In this document: one piece after another, positions 1-34,640 of the stretch
Layout: every line of letters starts with the position of its first letter
Position numbering within the stretch: the first letter of the stretch is position 1
Assembly (NCBI RefSeq): GCF_032854445.1
Contig: NC_088295.1
Coordinates: forward strand, 436,501 to 500,500
Length of the DNA: 64,000 nt
Reading direction: 5' to 3'
From: Liolophura sinensis
Lineage: Eukaryota > Mollusca > Polyplacophora > Chitonida > Chitonidae
Program-made: the position numbers and the translations under genes
The notes under the pieces: model-generated
Seen by the model: only the letters and a program-made list of their open reading frames with translations
Database searches by the model: none
What the model was told of the DNA's origin: nothing

Positions 1-270
1 TGGGATTGCGCACTCATTTACATACTTTGATGTATACCTTACATGTGAACTCAAATTAACCCGCTATGGGAAGACTTGAACAGTGTATAAAAGAAAGATG
101 ATATATGTATTCCCTGTATATCCACTAGGACAGGGGATGCCCCTGCATGGTTTGAATTTTAGTGTCTGATTAGCAATTAGATTTAAGAACAGCTTCAGGT
201 CAGGCATTTAGCTTTTCTTCACAATGATGTTGTGAATAATGATGTTGAAGATGTTCTAAAAATGTGACCA
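1..270. other. Unique AT-rich sequence, nothing recognised
   Basis: I see no coding frame, splice pattern or repeat here. A TTAA at 57-60 could be a piggyBac target site, but the bases beside it do not clearly mirror the terminus seen near 2742. Confidence 0.4.
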
Positions 271-615
271 GCCCCGATAGTACAGTTGGTAGAGCGTCCG
301 CTTCAGGAGAGGTAGATTCAGGATCAATCCTGGGTTGAGTCACACCTAAGACTTTAAAAGAGGAAGATGTAACTTCCTCGCTTGGCGTTCAGCATGAAGG
401 GGATAGTGCAACGACTGGTTAACCTGTATCAGTATAATGGCTAGGGCGGCTTACTTACCTTCGGTGAGTGGTCTCAGTGAAGCAGCACTAGATAAAAGAG
501 CGGTGGAAATCCGTCCTGCAACAAGGAGGCACATTACATACACCCTAAGGATCCCTTCATCGTCATATGACTGAAGAATTGTTGAGTACGAAGGTAAACC
601 CAAGCACTCAGTCGC
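271..615 (+). mobile_element. tRNA-derived SINE (family B)
   Basis: The 5' end resembles a tRNA gene: an A-box-like TAGTACAGTTGG near 278 and a B-box-like GGATCAATCC near 333. A non-tRNA body follows (CTTCCTCGCTTGGCGTTCAG, then GGGGATAGTGCAACGACTGG). The 3' end reads CATCGTCATATGACTGAAGA and then TTGTTGAGTACGAAGGTAAA. I remember this body and tail from mollusc genomes. The same tail occurs in reverse at 10537-10595 and in diverged form at 54300-54465. The head is too diverged to be a functional tRNA gene. The exact 3' end is uncertain by some tens of bases. Confidence 0.75.
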
Positions 616-710
616 TCCTAAAACTGTGATAACCAATACATACTGTATATCAAGTAGAGCAGCTAGCTATATTGAACAGAAAAAAGAAAGACAAGGTAAA
701 CTTGTAATTA

Positions 711-2491
711 TTACTCTTCATCCATTACTTTGGCATGATACTTTTCAAAACAAACCACACACAAATTTATCCCACATATGGCACATCCACTGATTGATTC
801 CTTGCTCAGCTTGTCTTTCAAGCACTGTTTACATCTGCCACAGTTGACATGAGAACTGGCCAGTGAGACCTGCCATTACTACCCACTTCAGTCAAGGAGT
901 ACCTGTGTTTCTGTCAAAATTGCCCTATAAGAAGACGCGCCAGATTTCTACGAAACTCAACTCGTGACCTGCTTTTCAGTTTTCCAGTACGAGTATTGTG
1001 GGGATGATTTGGTGATTCACGCGTAAGTATAAACGAGCAAGCTACGGCAGCATCAATTAAAAACCAAAACAGATATTTCCAAAATTTTTGGACGGTCTTC
1101 CTGATGGGTACTGAAGTCGAAGTTGATCCCCATGATTGACACCACTCATGTTTTCTGAATAATTTCCTACAACTTCAGGTGCTGGAATGTTCTGTATTGA
1201 ACTGTCTTTCTGTTTCCTCTTCATTTCCACCATTTTAGTGTGATCAGAATGTGTTGACAAAAAGCTCACCTGTCTTTTATCAAACCAATATGTAGCAACT
1301 AAATTATCTTTCTGCAGGCTCAGGCTTGCTCCCTTTTCTTTCTGAAGGCATCTGGAGTGTAATTTCTCTGACCAAAGTTTCCTGTTCACGCGGCATGTAC
1401 CAGTTGCACATATGTTATCTGCTGACAGCTTCACAGACAGTTCAGGACTTGTACAAAAATTATCCATGTAAACATGGGGATTTTTACCAACTAAACATCG
1501 AGTCAGATCTTTGACAACTCTAGATGCAAGTCCCCCTTCTCGTGTTCCATCTTCAGATCTTATACACATACCCTTTATAACTATCAGCAAGTTCCCAAAC
1601 CTTTATTTCAAATTTACATGGTTTGGCTGGAAGATATTGCCTAAAACTAAGGCAGCCTCTAAAGGGTATGCTAGCCTCATCCACACTTACAGATTTGTGG
1701 AGATTGTAATTGTGCTGTAAATTCTGCTGGACGACATCAAATATTGGCCTGACATGGTGAATAGGATCATGACCTGGATCATGACGTGGAGGATTCTCCA
1801 CATCATTACAATGGAAGTATTGTAAGATTTTCTCAAATCTCAGTCGTGTCATTATTTTGGCAAAGGCTGGAATTTCACAAAGATTGTCCCTCGTCGAGTA
1901 ATCCTTGTATGCTGGCAATGGAATGACAGATATCAAAATATGCAGACCAATAAAGGCTTGGATCTCGTCTGCAGTTACTGCAGTCCATTTTGTATCAGGT
2001 TTGACATCTTGACACTTCCGTACATATAAATTTGTCTGATCTGCTAAATACTGGTAAGTGTTATCAGGAAATATTAAATGAAGAAGGTCTTTTTCATTCT
2101 TAACATGAGTCCAAATATGTACTGGTCCAACCGGTTGATTGAAAGGAAGTACATCGATTGTCGACAGGGTACTACAGCATCTGGATTTCACACCACCTGT
2201 GCTTGTACTATGTACCGGAGTTGTTGTTGTTGCTGCTGTCAAATCTCCAGAATGACTTTGGGGCTGTTTTGGGGAAATGGCGGACAAAGGTAAACAGTCC
2301 TCCAAAGAATATTCGTCGGAATCACAACTTAGCTCGTTGTCTGAAATGCCGATTTCTGAGCCCTCAGAATCGAAAACACTTGAAAACTTTACTGATCTTG
2401 AGCCTGAAATCAATGGTTCGTCATCACTCGAACTGCCTGCCAATGTGGTAACTTCGGCGGAGATGTCATCTCTAAGGACACTTATTAACAT
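711..2491 (-). pseudogene. piggyBac-type transposase, decayed
   Basis: The protein would be a DDE_Tnp_1_7 (piggyBac) transposase, which cuts and pastes DNA at TTAA sites. It is now spread over at least three frames. The first part (2491-1553) begins with an acidic Ser/Asp/Glu-rich N-terminus. It continues into the catalytic core with SVDEASIPFRG, the context of the first catalytic Asp, and CKFEIKVWELADSYKGYVY. A frameshift near 1560 leads to the second part (about 1590-1057) with VYMDNFCTSPEL, the second Asp. The third acidic motif, usually GVDxxDQ, reads GVNHGDQ, so one Asp is lost. Another frameshift near 1070 leads to FLINAAVACSFILTRESPN. The frame then ends in a Cys-rich tail (about 845-711) with CxxC, CAICG and CVVCFEKYH, the usual C-terminal zinc-binding domain of piggyBac proteins. 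The broken frames and lost Asp mean it is almost certainly inactive. Confidence 0.85.
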
Positions 2492-2715
2492 TCATTATGT
2501 TATTTAGCCAATAAAATGGGTTTTCTATATTCCCGAAATGAATCAGAACATGATTTTTGATTGGAGCTATGCTGTCTAATTCGGAAAGATCGACTTTTGA
2601 GGTCAATAAAAATGCATGCACTGGAGCGCGTATGTGTGCTCCTGGGGATATGACTGAGGCTATGTCCAGCGTATACAAGTGCTTCAGGGGCTGACACCGT
2701 GAACTGAGTGAGCAC

Positions 2716-2746
2716 ATAGATGCGTCCCCAGTATCGAATGAGTTAA
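2716..2746 (-). mobile_element. Possible piggyBac terminus with TTAA target site
   Basis: Read on the minus strand, TTAA (2746-2743) is followed by CTCATTCGATACTGGGGACG, which looks like a piggyBac terminal inverted repeat just upstream of the transposase. The bases on the other side (TGTGCTTGAGAAGTTAT) continue directly as a unit of the 41-bp minisatellite. So the element appears to have inserted at a TTAA inside that array. The matching opposite end was not found in the window. Confidence 0.45.
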
Positions 2747-25054
<22,308 letters not shown>

Positions 25055-26214
25055 CTAAACAAAAACAAGAAGGAGACATGAGTATCACTGGTGCAGCATA
25101 ATGACCCAATCACCTATGTGTATACACACACACGTGGAACAGTTCAGTACAACAGCATACATGGACTTGTGGCTTAGTGAAAAGTATTTTGAATCACTTG
25201 TGTAAGCAATAGTTCGGGTTTTTCCTCAATTTTCAGCAATATTTCAGTGATTTTGGATCTGTCTTCCTGCGGTGAAGACCTAGTGTAGACAGTTGTCCCT
25301 CTAGAAGTTTGCTGTTTATAATAGGGGTGTTTCCAGTTCCAACTCTTTAATTGCTACAGGTAAAAAAAAGTCCTACTGTATCATGTGACTTGTCAAAAAT
25401 GTTAGGCCACATTTACTACAACATAGGCGTCTGATAAAAAATTCACAAGAAGTTATTTAGATTACACAAATGGTGGAGTTGAACGTTTGTGAACTTGAGA
25501 ATGTTTTGAGGAAAGAGGTGTCATTTTGTGCCTCTGGAACATGATGAGACAAGCCATTGGCAAATTAATCTCAGCAAAGGTTGCCTAACATGTTTCATGA
25601 GTCACATGATACAGGAGAACCGTTTTCACATCCAAGAGCTTCAAAGAGTTCAAACTCGAAACTCCCCTCTTCTGATTCGTTTTGTATCACTAAAACCATT
25701 CCCTGTATGTTCCCCACCCAAACAACCAATTTCACTGTGTTTCTCATTAGTATTCTCATGTGACTGGGTGCTGAACAGAAATGACAAATTTTAATATGAC
25801 AACTTCTGCACAATTCCTGTCCAATAATCAATGCTGGTACAATTCCACTTTGCTAAATAATATAGATGGGTCTGGGTTGTGCTGCTGAGATGTCTGCTTT
25901 CTTCAAAATCTTTACAGCTTTGATATTTCCTGGCATTTCAGCATGTTATCAACAAAAGTCAATGATGTATTACTATCAGCCTCTGACTGTCAAATCAAAC
26001 CATGTTTAGAGGATTGTTCTACAGGCAGTGAGCCCCATCTGCGAATTGGAACATTACACCTAGTAAGTGTATGTTTACACGTACATTAAAAAAGAGGATA
26101 CCTGTCCTGTATTATAACCTTTTTTCAACATTAAATACAAAATGTAAACACTAACACATGCGTGGGATCAAAAGATTGGGAGGTTTGAAAGATGGATGAA
26201 AAATAGGGTGAGAG
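25055..26214. other. Intronic or intergenic unique sequence
   Basis: No exon or element recognised. Plus-strand frames near 25528-25794 have no splice or family support. Confidence 0.35.
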
Positions 26215-26540
26215 CAAATGAAACATGGATGAGAAAAGCATTGAAACATGGATGAGAAAAGCATTGAAACATGGATGAGAAAAAGCAATGAAACATGGGT
26301 GAGAAAAGCATTGAAACATGGGTGAGAAAAGCATTGAAACATGGGTGAGAAAGCAATCAAACATGGATGAGAAAAGCCATCAACATGGATGAGAAAATAA
26401 ATGAAACATGGATGAGAAAAGCACGGAATCATGGATGAGAAAGGCAATAAATCATGGTGAAGAAAAGCAATGAAATATGGACGAAAAAAGCACAGAATCA
26501 TGGATGAGAGAAAAGCAATGAATCATGGATGAGAATAATA
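26215..26540. repeat. 23-bp minisatellite
   Basis: About 14 copies of GAAACATGGATGAGAAAAGC-ATT with GGGTGAG and GGAATCATGG variants. Confidence 0.9.
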
Positions 26541-26949
26541 AAGCTGTGGTCATGTTGCTCTGGAATCCTATAGAATACCAGATCTCAATCTTTGTTTGAA
26601 GATGGGGACGAACATTTATCTGGTGATAAGCCTGATGAAAGTCCTCATCAGAGTTACACATCCACATCAATACAATTACACCAAACAGCCACAAACACTT
26701 GTAAGAATTGATTCTATTTCTATCCAGGTATGTTAATTTGTTTGTGCAAGACAAATTGCTGAGGGACAAAAGAGCAGTGTTAGTCTGGTCGACACAATCT
26801 CAGTTAATGAGATTGTTCCTCGAGAATCTGGAGTATCTGCCAAACACAACCAGCACTCCAAGCCCCTAGTTGGCAAACATACACTCCAGGAAATATTCCT
26901 AGCACCACGCACAAAGCAACCATAAAATATTTAAATACCCACCTTATCA
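26541..26949. other. Unique sequence, nothing recognised
   Basis: A 105-codon minus-strand frame overlaps this stretch but begins in repeat sequence and shows no family motif. Confidence 0.35.
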
Positions 26950-27245
26950 TCTACCCAAAGATACATACATATGTACATAGTACTAACAACAGTACAGGCA
27001 ATGCCAAACACACTACGGGCAATTCTGAACACATTGCGATGTAATACATTTACACAATATTAACAATACAAGCAATGCTAAACACATTGTGATGTAATAC
27101 ATTTACACACTATTAAAAGTACGGGTAAGGATACACACATACTGATGTAATACATTTACACAGTTTTAACAGTACTGGCAATGCTAAACACACAGTGATG
27201 TAATACATGTGCATAGTATTAACATTACAGGCAATGTTAAAAAAA
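26950..27245. repeat. ~55-60-bp diverged tandem repeat
   Basis: Four to five degenerate units containing GTAATACATTTACACA, ATTAACAATAC and GGCAATGCTAAACACA. Confidence 0.75.
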
Positions 27246-27740
27246 TTGTGTCTCCCTTGATCACAGAAGGGAAGAATAGACATTACATGCACATCCCACA
27301 TCAACAGGATGTCAACAGTTATCTAAATTAGACCATGAAAAAAGACATTACAATCCACTCCATGTCTACACCAAATTGAGAATGCAGTCTGCACTAGTGC
27401 TGAAGTTTAAATACAAGTGTCCATCTTACATGTAGTTCCCCATTGCACTTAATACATCTATAGGTTTACTAAAGAGAAGAGATAATTTCCAAACTGAATA
27501 ATTTCACTTAGATTTATGACAGTATGCGAGTCTCAGCAGGCATAAAAATGTTTGTCCCCCTGAATAAAAGCTTTGTGTACAGAGCTCTCAAGACATACTG
27601 ACACACACTTCCTAACAGGAACAATGAACAAAAACAACGAAAAATACAAAAATGTTCAATGTGCAGCGCACGCACAAGGAAGCAAAGAAGGATCTGAATA
27701 AACTGACAATCACTGCATGTCCACGAAGACCCTAATTCCT
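27246..27740. other. Unique sequence, nothing recognised
   Basis: No coding frame with support; it leads into the 46-bp array. Confidence 0.35.
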
Positions 27741-27744
27741 CTCC

Positions 27745-29400
27745 GACTATACAACCCACCTGACCAGATACATAACAAATCTCTTGAGTGGATAAACCAA
27801 CCCACCTGACCAGGTACATTACAAATCTCTTGAGTGGATAAACCAACACACCTGGCCAGGTACATAACAAATCTCCTGAGTGGATAACACAACCCACATG
27901 ACTAGGTACATAACAAATCTACTAAGTTGATAACCCAACACACCTGACAAGGTACATAACAAATCTCCTGAGTGGATAAACCAACCCACCTGACCAAGAT
28001 ACATAACAAAATCTCTTGAGTGGATAACACAACCCACATGACTAGGTACATACAAATCTACTAAGTTGATAACCCAACACACCTGACAAGGTACATAACA
28101 AATCTCCTGAGGGATAACCCAACCCACCTGGCCAGGTACATAACAAATCTCCTGAACGGATAACACAACCCACCTGGCCAGGTACATAACAAATCTCCTG
28201 AACGGATAACACAACCCACATGACCAGGTACATAACAAATCTCGTGAGTGGATAACCCAAACCACCTGACTAGGTACATAACAAATCTCGTGAGTGGATA
28301 ACCCAACCCACCTGGCCAGGTACACAACAAATCTCCTGAGTGGATAAACCAACACACCTGACCAGGTACATAACAAATCTCTTGAGTGGATAAACCAACA
28401 CACCTGGCCAGGTACACAACAAATCTCCTGAGTGGATAATTAAACCCACCTGACCAGATACATAACAAATCTCCTGAGTGGATAATCAAACACACCTGAC
28501 CAGGTACATAACAAATCTCCTGAGTGGATAACCTAACCCACCCTGACCAGAATACTAACAAATCTCCTGAGTGGATAATCAACCCACCTGGACCAGGTAC
28601 ATAACAAATCTCCTGAGTGGATAATCAAACCCAAATCACCAGGTACATAACACATCTCCTGAGTGGAAAATCAAACCCAAGTGACCAGATACATAACAAA
28701 TCTCCTGAGTGGATAACCCAACCCACCTCACCAGGTACATAACACATCTCCTGAGTGGATAACCCAACCCACCTGACCAGATACATAACAAATCTCCTGG
28801 GTGGATAACCCAGCCCACCTGATAAGGTACAAAACAAATCTCTGTATGGATAACCCAGCCCACCTGATAAGGTACAAAACACATTTCCTGAGCAGATAAC
28901 CCAACTCACCTGGCCAGGACATAACACATCTGAGTGGATAAACCCAACCCACCTGGCCAGGTATATAACACATCTCCTGAGTTGACAACCCAACCCATCT
29001 GTCAGGTACATAACAGATCTGAGTAGATAACCCAACTAAACTGACCAGGTACATATCACATCTCCTGAGGCAGATAACCCAACTCACCTGACCAGGTGCA
29101 TAACCTATCTCCTGAGTAGATAACCCAACCCACCTGGCCAGGTACATAACACATCTCCTAAGCAGATAACCCAACTCACCTGCCAGGTATATAACACATC
29201 TCCTGAGTACATGTAGACAACCCAACTCACCTGGCCAGGTATATAACACATCTCCTGAGTACATGTAGACAACCCAACTCACACTGGCCATGTACATAAC
29301 AAATCTCCTGAGTTGATAACCCAACCCACCTGGCCAGGTACATAACACATCTGAGTAGATAACCCAGCTCACCTGGCCAGGTACATAACCTATGTCATGA
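27745..29400. repeat. 46-bp minisatellite
   Basis: About 35 units of CTCCTGAGTGGATAACCCAA-CCCACCTGACCAGGTACATA-ACAAAT. On the minus strand each unit offers an AG (TTATCCACTCAG) and, about 25 nt later, CCAG followed by GTGGGTTG. The minus strand is largely stop-free, producing frames of up to 214 residues that are not genes. Confidence 0.92.
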
Positions 29401-30239
29401 GATAATAGACCAACCCACCCAGCAGTTTGATAGTTTTATCATACTGTGTCATTTTTGTGCCAAGAGTTTCCGTGATGGAATCAAATATGAAGAAATATTG
29501 TAAACTGATTTGTTTAACCTCTACAGTAGATTCTTCAGAAAATTTTGCCAAAAGAATCACAAGTACACTTATTCAAATGCCTAAATTGTGTGGTGGGCTC
29601 TGAACCCCGCTGCAAGTGTTACATACATGTGCCTATTAAAAGTATTTCTCACAGGCTGTTTTCAGCAGAACAGGTTTACGGTATGTATGTACAGACAATA
29701 GATTTTTTGTACAAATATCTACATACAGGACAATGCAAAACCTTTGATGCCTCACTGAAGCCACAAGAATGTGGAAAGAGATGTTGTATAATGATCTGGG
29801 AACAATGTCTAAATACACGTGATTAAAGTAGGTTAATGGTTGTCCTTACATTAAGATAATAAAGCAATCCCCTTCAACAATCAAGTGTTTTTGTAAAAAA
29901 AGATGGTTAAATTGAGAGTGTCACACTTACAGACTTTGTTTATCCCTGTGATGAATGTATATACATGACCATTTCTACAGTCACTTTGGTCCTGGAAATC
30001 CTTTGGGCTCCAAAAATGTTTGCCGCCAAAATTAAACAAGCTGAATTAAAACTAACAAGTAAATTAAACAAAAATATGATGATTTACCAATGAAAAGTTA
30101 AGTTTTCATATAAATTTTCATTTTTTAGAGTTAAAAGCTCTTAAAAGCATTTTGAGCTGCATCTTTAAAATTTCTTAGGCAGTCACAATTTCACCATTAC
30201 AAGTTTGGGGTCAGATCCTTTTATGTTTTTGTACACATG
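29401..30239. other. Unique AT-rich sequence
   Basis: A 93-codon plus-strand frame (29545-29826) has no recognisable domain and no good splice context. No other feature is supported. Confidence 0.35.
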
Positions 30240-31180
30240 GCCCTAATGTATGTATAATGCAGTCCTACATCTACCTGTATAACGCAGTCCTACATCTAAA
30301 TGTATAATGCAGTCTTACATCGACCTGTATAATGCAGTCCTACATCTACATGTGCAACGCAGTCCTACATCTACCTGTTATAATGCAGTCCTACATCTAC
30401 ATGTATAATGCAGCCCTACATCTACCTGTAAAATGCAGTCTTACATTTACATGTGTAACGCAGTCCTACATCAACCTGTATAACGCAGTCCTACATCTAC
30501 ATGTACAACGCAGTCCTACATCTATATGTATAATGAAGTCCTACATCTACATGTATAACGCAGTCCTACATCTACATGTATAATGCAGTCCTACATCTAC
30601 ATGTATAATGCAGTCCTACATCTACATGTATAATGCAGTCCTACATCTACATGTATAATGCAGTCCTACATCTACATGCACATGTACAACGCAGTCCTAC
30701 ATCTACATGATCTACATGTATAATGCAGTCCTACATCTACAAGTATAACACAGTCCTACATCTACTTGTATAATGCAGTCCTACATCTACTTGTATAATG
30801 CAGTCCTACATCTACATGTATAACGCAGTCCTACATCTACATGTATAATGCAGTCCTGCATCTACATGTATAAATGCAGTCCTACATTCTACATGTATAA
30901 TGCAGTCCTACATCTACCTGTATAATGCAGTCCTACATCTTACCTGATAATGCAGTCCTACATCTACATGTATAATGCAGTCCTACATCTACCTGTATAA
31001 GCAGTCCTACATCTACATGTATAATGCAGTCCTACATCTACATGTATAATACAGCCCTACATCTCTGTATAATGCAGTCCTACATCTACATGTATAATGC
31101 AGTCCTATATCTACATGCACATGTACAACGCAGTCCTACATCTACATGTATAATGCAGTCCTACATCTACAAGTCCTACA
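30240..31180. repeat. 25-bp minisatellite
   Basis: About 37 copies of TACATCTACATGTATAATGC-AGTCC, with AACGC and CTACCTGTA variants. Each unit contains the palindrome ACATGT. Confidence 0.93.
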
Positions 31181-31364
31181 TCAGACACTGATTGGCAACT
31201 GCAGCAAGAGTACACACACACTGATTGGCAACTGGCAGCAAGAGTACACACACACTGATTGACAACTGATGCTATCAGTAATCAAGTTTATTGGTGCAAT
31301 AACCAAAATACACCACTACAACTGTTAAAATGGTCAAAGTTTTATCAGGAAGACTCAATAAAGG

Positions 31365-32059
31365 CAGTCATCTAAACTGACCACACATATAATACTGAAC
31401 AGAAGAACTGAGACTGACTCAACATGGGCAGTCATCTGAACTGACCACACATATAATACTGAACAGAAGAACTGAGACTGACTCAACAAGGGCACAGTCA
31501 TGTGAACTGACCACATATAATACTGAACAGAAGAATTGAGACTGACTCAACAAGGGCAGTCATCTGAACTGACCCACACATATAATACTGAACAGAAGAA
31601 CTGAGACTGACTCAACAAGGGCACAGTCATGTGAACTGACCACACATATAATACCGAACAATGGGAATTGAGACTGACTCAACAAGGGCACAGTCATCTG
31701 AACTGACCACACATATAATACTGAACAGAAGAACTGAGGACTGACTCAACAAGGGCACAGTCATGTGAACTGACCACACATATAATACTGAACAGAAGAA
31801 CTGAGACTGACTCAACAAGGGCACAGTCATCTGAACTGACCACACATATAATACTGAACAGAAGAACTGAGACTGACTCAACAAGGGCACAGTCATGTGA
31901 ACTGACCACACATATATATGGGAATTGAGACTGACTCAACAAGGGCACAGTCATCTGAACTGACCACACATATAATACTGAACAGAAGAACTGAGACTGA
32001 CTCAACAAGGGCACAGTCATGTGAACTGACCACACATATATAATACTGAACAGAAGAAC
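31365..32059. repeat. ~66-bp minisatellite with dimeric order
   Basis: About ten units of CTGACCACACATATAATACT-GAACAGAAGAACTGAGACTG-ACTCAACAAGGGCACAGTCA-TGTGAA. Successive units alternate between GTCATCTGAA and GTCATGTGAA. The array runs into the assembly gap. Confidence 0.93.
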
Positions 32060-32259
32060 NNNNNNNNNNNNNNNNNNNNNNNNNNNNNNNNNNNNNNNNN
32101 NNNNNNNNNNNNNNNNNNNNNNNNNNNNNNNNNNNNNNNNNNNNNNNNNNNNNNNNNNNNNNNNNNNNNNNNNNNNNNNNNNNNNNNNNNNNNNNNNNNN
32201 NNNNNNNNNNNNNNNNNNNNNNNNNNNNNNNNNNNNNNNNNNNNNNNNNNNNNNNNNNN
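32060..32259. other. Assembly gap (200 N)
   Basis: Exactly 200 N bases. The round length suggests an arbitrary placeholder. A 66-bp array lies on one side and a different 65-bp array on the other, so the true length is unknown. Confidence 0.98.
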
Positions 32260-33612
32260 TAATTGAAGGGTTGCTATGTATATGTATTCCAAGATTCTAC
32301 CTTTAGTCAACACTGAAGTATATGTAATTGAAGGGTTGCTGCGTATATGTATACCAAGATTCTTCCTTTATTCAACACTGAAGTATATGTAATTGAAGGG
32401 TTGCTGCGTATATGTATTCCAAAATTCTACCTTTAGGCAACACTGAAGTATATGTAATTGAAGGGTTGCTGCGTATATGTATTCCAAGATTCTACCTTTA
32501 GGAAGCACTGAAGTATATCTGATTGAAGGGTTGCTGCGTATATGTATACCAAGATTCTTCCTTCAGGAAGCACTGAAGTATATCTGACTGAAGGGTTGCT
32601 GCGTATATGTATTCCAAGATTCTCCCTTAGGCAAACACTGAAGTATATGTGATTGAAGGGTTGCTGCGTATATGTATTCCAAGATTCTTCCTTCAGGAAG
32701 CACTGAAGTATATCTGATTGAAGGGTTGCTGCGTATATGTATTCCAAGATTCTCCCTTAGGCAACACTGAAGTATATGTGATTGAAGGGTTGCTGCGTAT
32801 ATGTATTCCAAGATTCTCCCTTAGGCAACACTGAAGTATATGTGATTGAAGGGTTGCTGCGTATATGTATACCAAGATTCTTCCTTCAGGAAGCACTGAA
32901 GTATATCTGATTGAAGGGTTGCTGCGTATATGTATTCCAAGATTCTCCCTTAGGCAACACTGAAGTATATGTGATTGAAGGGTTGCTGCGTATATGTATT
33001 CCAAGATTCTTCCTTCAGGAAGCACTGAAGTATATGTGATTGAAGGGTTGCTGCGTATATGTATTCCAAGACTCTTCCTTCAGGAAGCACTGAAGTATAT
33101 GTGAGTGAAGGGTTGCTACGTATATGTATTCCAAGATTCTACCTTTAGGCATTACTGAAGTATATGTGATTGAAGGGTTGCTGCGTATATGTATTCCAAG
33201 ATTCTTCCTTCAGGAAGCACTGAAGTATATGTGACTGAAGGGTTGCTATGTATATGTATTCCAAGATTCTACCTTTAGGCATTACTGAAGTATATGTGAC
33301 TGAAGGGTTGCTACGTATATGTATTCCAAGATTCTACCTTTATTCATTACTAAAGTATATGTGATTGAAGGGTTGCTGCGTATATGTATTCCAAGATTCT
33401 ACCTTTAGTCAACACTGAAGTATATGTGACTGAAGGGTTGCTACGTATATGTATTCCAAGATTTACCTTTAGGCAACACTGAAGTATACGTGACTGAAGG
33501 GTTGCTGGGTTTATGTATTCCAAGATTCTACCTTCAGGCAACACTGAAGTATATGTGACTGAAGGGTTGCTACGTATATGTATTCCAAAATTCTACTTTG
33601 GTCAATAATAAA
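32260..33612. repeat. 65-bp minisatellite
   Basis: About 20 units of GAAGGGTTGCTGCGTATATG-TATTCCAAGATTCTACCTTT-AGGCAACACTGAAGTATATG-TGATT. Unit subtypes (CTTCAGGAAGCAC versus CCTTAGGCAACAC) are interspersed. The minus strand gives frames of up to 110 residues that are repeat artefacts. Confidence 0.93.
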
Positions 33613-34640
33613 GTATGGCGAAAGACTTAAGTGTTTATCATGCTCGCTGTCCCAGTAGGTGCTTATCAGTTCCCACGAAGTGTACAAAGAATGTTGATGC
33701 ATGTCTTAAGGGGTGCCGTTAATGTGTTTAGCACACTGACTGTCGATACAGCCCACCACAAGGAGGGAGACAAGATGATTCTGTAGACTAGCCATGCTTT
33801 CGGGCCCTGTCCCCGGGATCGCGAAGCTCTCAAGTCAGAAATCTTCAATTTTGCCAATACATTTGAATCACAAATTTACTGGTGTAAACAGTTTTGATTT
33901 TAGGACTACACATAAGTTAAATCTAATACTGCTTTGTGATCCTGAGGCTTTTTTTTTTAGTATGAGGTATTGTTCAAGGTTAGAGACTGTTGCAGACAGT
34001 CCAGTTTTTCTTGTATCACAACTGACCACTTATCTGACAATGTCTGGGCTACAGGTTTACTGCGTATCATTTGCTTGGACATCAACAAACTATGGCCAGT
34101 GGTTACCAGGTCCATACCTTGAACCAGGAAGTCATGATCCTTAACTCCCATGCGCAAAGAATCCACATAATTGCCTATCCTCAACACGTTCAGTTACGTC
34201 CTGCACCAGAAACCCAGTGAGGGTTAACCCCAATCTGCCTATCATGTTGGGCAGACGTAATATATTTCAACACCAGAACTGTGACATCATATCACTTCCA
34301 CCCATGACCTTTACCCCATGTAGAACCTTCGATCTGCATCCCGCATGTATTTCATGTTTAAAACTTGGCCTATGTACAATAAATTCTCCAATCCTAGTCG
34401 AAGATTATTTTAAATCATATATTCCTCTAAGAAACAACAACAATAACTCTCTAAAACGTCCAGCAATAGAACAGATTTTATTAAATTTAAAGATATAAAC
34501 ATGTAAAGTGGTTTACTTTCAGACAACTTATCAACAAACCTGGCATAAATACACCATTAAAGCATGACAGAACATATGAATGGAGACCAAGAACTAAATC
34601 TTCAACAATAAAACAAATATACAGACATACTGTAAAATAC
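33613..34640. other. Unique sequence with unsupported frames
   Basis: Minus-strand 33957-34187 (76 codons) and plus-strand 34217-34498 (93 codons) look moderately protein-like, but I recognise neither family nor splice sites. They could be remnants of an old element. Confidence 0.3.

Noticed and set aside
57-60. TTAA at 57-60 as the second piggyBac end
   Set aside because: The adjacent bases do not convincingly match the terminus near 2742, and a SINE lies between it and the transposase.
275-345. Functional tRNA gene
   Set aside because: The cloverleaf is too degenerate and the sequence continues into a SINE body; the same holds for the heads at 40945, 56540 and 63350.
27514-29372. Minus-strand frames of 127-214 codons
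   Set aside because: Entirely within the 46-bp minisatellite and overlapping each other in several frames.
26215-33612. CRISPR arrays (regular repeats of 23-66 bp)
   Set aside because: Repeats are directly adjacent, without unique spacers or cas genes, in animal DNA.
33957-34498. Two moderately long frames on opposite strands
   Set aside because: No domain, splice or repeat evidence; kept only as unassigned sequence.
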